Origin: an uncultured Bacteroidales bacterium
Lineage (GTDB): Bacteria; Bacteroidota; Bacteroidia; Bacteroidales; P3
Reading direction: 5' to 3'
Assembly (NCBI GenBank): GCA_947175635.1
Contig: CAMWNM010000001.1
Location: 61,725 to 125,724, forward strand
Length of the DNA: 64,000 bases
Below: more notes on this DNA, generated by a model
The model's input: the letters and a program-made list of their open reading frames with translations, nothing else
The model's database searches: none
Told to the model about the DNA's origin: nothing
Numbering within the stretch: the first letter of the stretch is position 1
DNA letters: not shown here

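Overview
The window comes from a Bacteroidota genome, most likely order Bacteroidales, with moderate to high GC. The evidence is the gene content: gldD and a gldE-like gene, a porG-type DUF6089 protein, a type IX secretion (T9SS) C-terminal sorting domain, DUF3078, two Skp/OmpH genes beside bamA, and promoters of the TTTG-N19/21-TAnnTTTG type. Genus cannot be told from the sequence alone. Product names rest on motifs read by eye, not on database searches.

Layout. 1-3133 (minus strand): proS, pth, a CBS/CorC protein resembling GldE but lacking the membrane half, and the start of gldD, which runs off the left edge. 3271-6318 (plus): a Tyr/Asp-rich lipoprotein and a FadL/OMPP1-type outer-membrane barrel. 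6327-8878 (minus): rlmD, a small SRPBCC protein and pyrE. 9119-13379 (plus): serS, a TPR protein and rsmA. 13388-27314 (minus): a long, tightly packed cluster, in transcription order a 1267-residue T9SS cargo protein, nadK, porG, uppS, bamA, two ompH/skp genes, galE, a RecD-like helicase and nspC. 27464-28420 (plus): a DUF3078 protein followed by a strong terminator. No gene-free stretch exceeds 300 bases.

28500-64000 (plus) is the remarkable part. Behind a good Bacteroidota promoter lie two paralogous secreted proteins with formylglycine-generating-enzyme-like (SUMF1) domains. They are followed by one reading frame open from 32400 to the end of the window: at least 10,533 codons with no stop. 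The encoded surface protein has a signal sequence, twelve exact 21-residue repeats with a GGxxDGH core, then roughly a hundred Ig/PKD-like modules with SprB-like modules and four jelly-roll (ConA-lectin-like) modules inserted. A unit of about 4.65 kb, in fixed module order, is present nearly complete twice and partly a third time. The last 0.7 kb has a new Cys-Asp-Thr repeat and changed codon use. The gene is easy to miss: it has no ATG start and no stop in the window, and the opposite strand carries very long false ORFs.

Working model (inference): T9SS and outer-membrane biogenesis parts (GldD, GldE-like, PorG, BamA, Skp) export surface proteins, and the SUMF1 pair plus the giant protein form one adhesin or surface-filament locus. 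The SUMF1 proteins are candidate dedicated partners, by analogy with GldJ and GldK, which are SUMF1-fold T9SS proteins.
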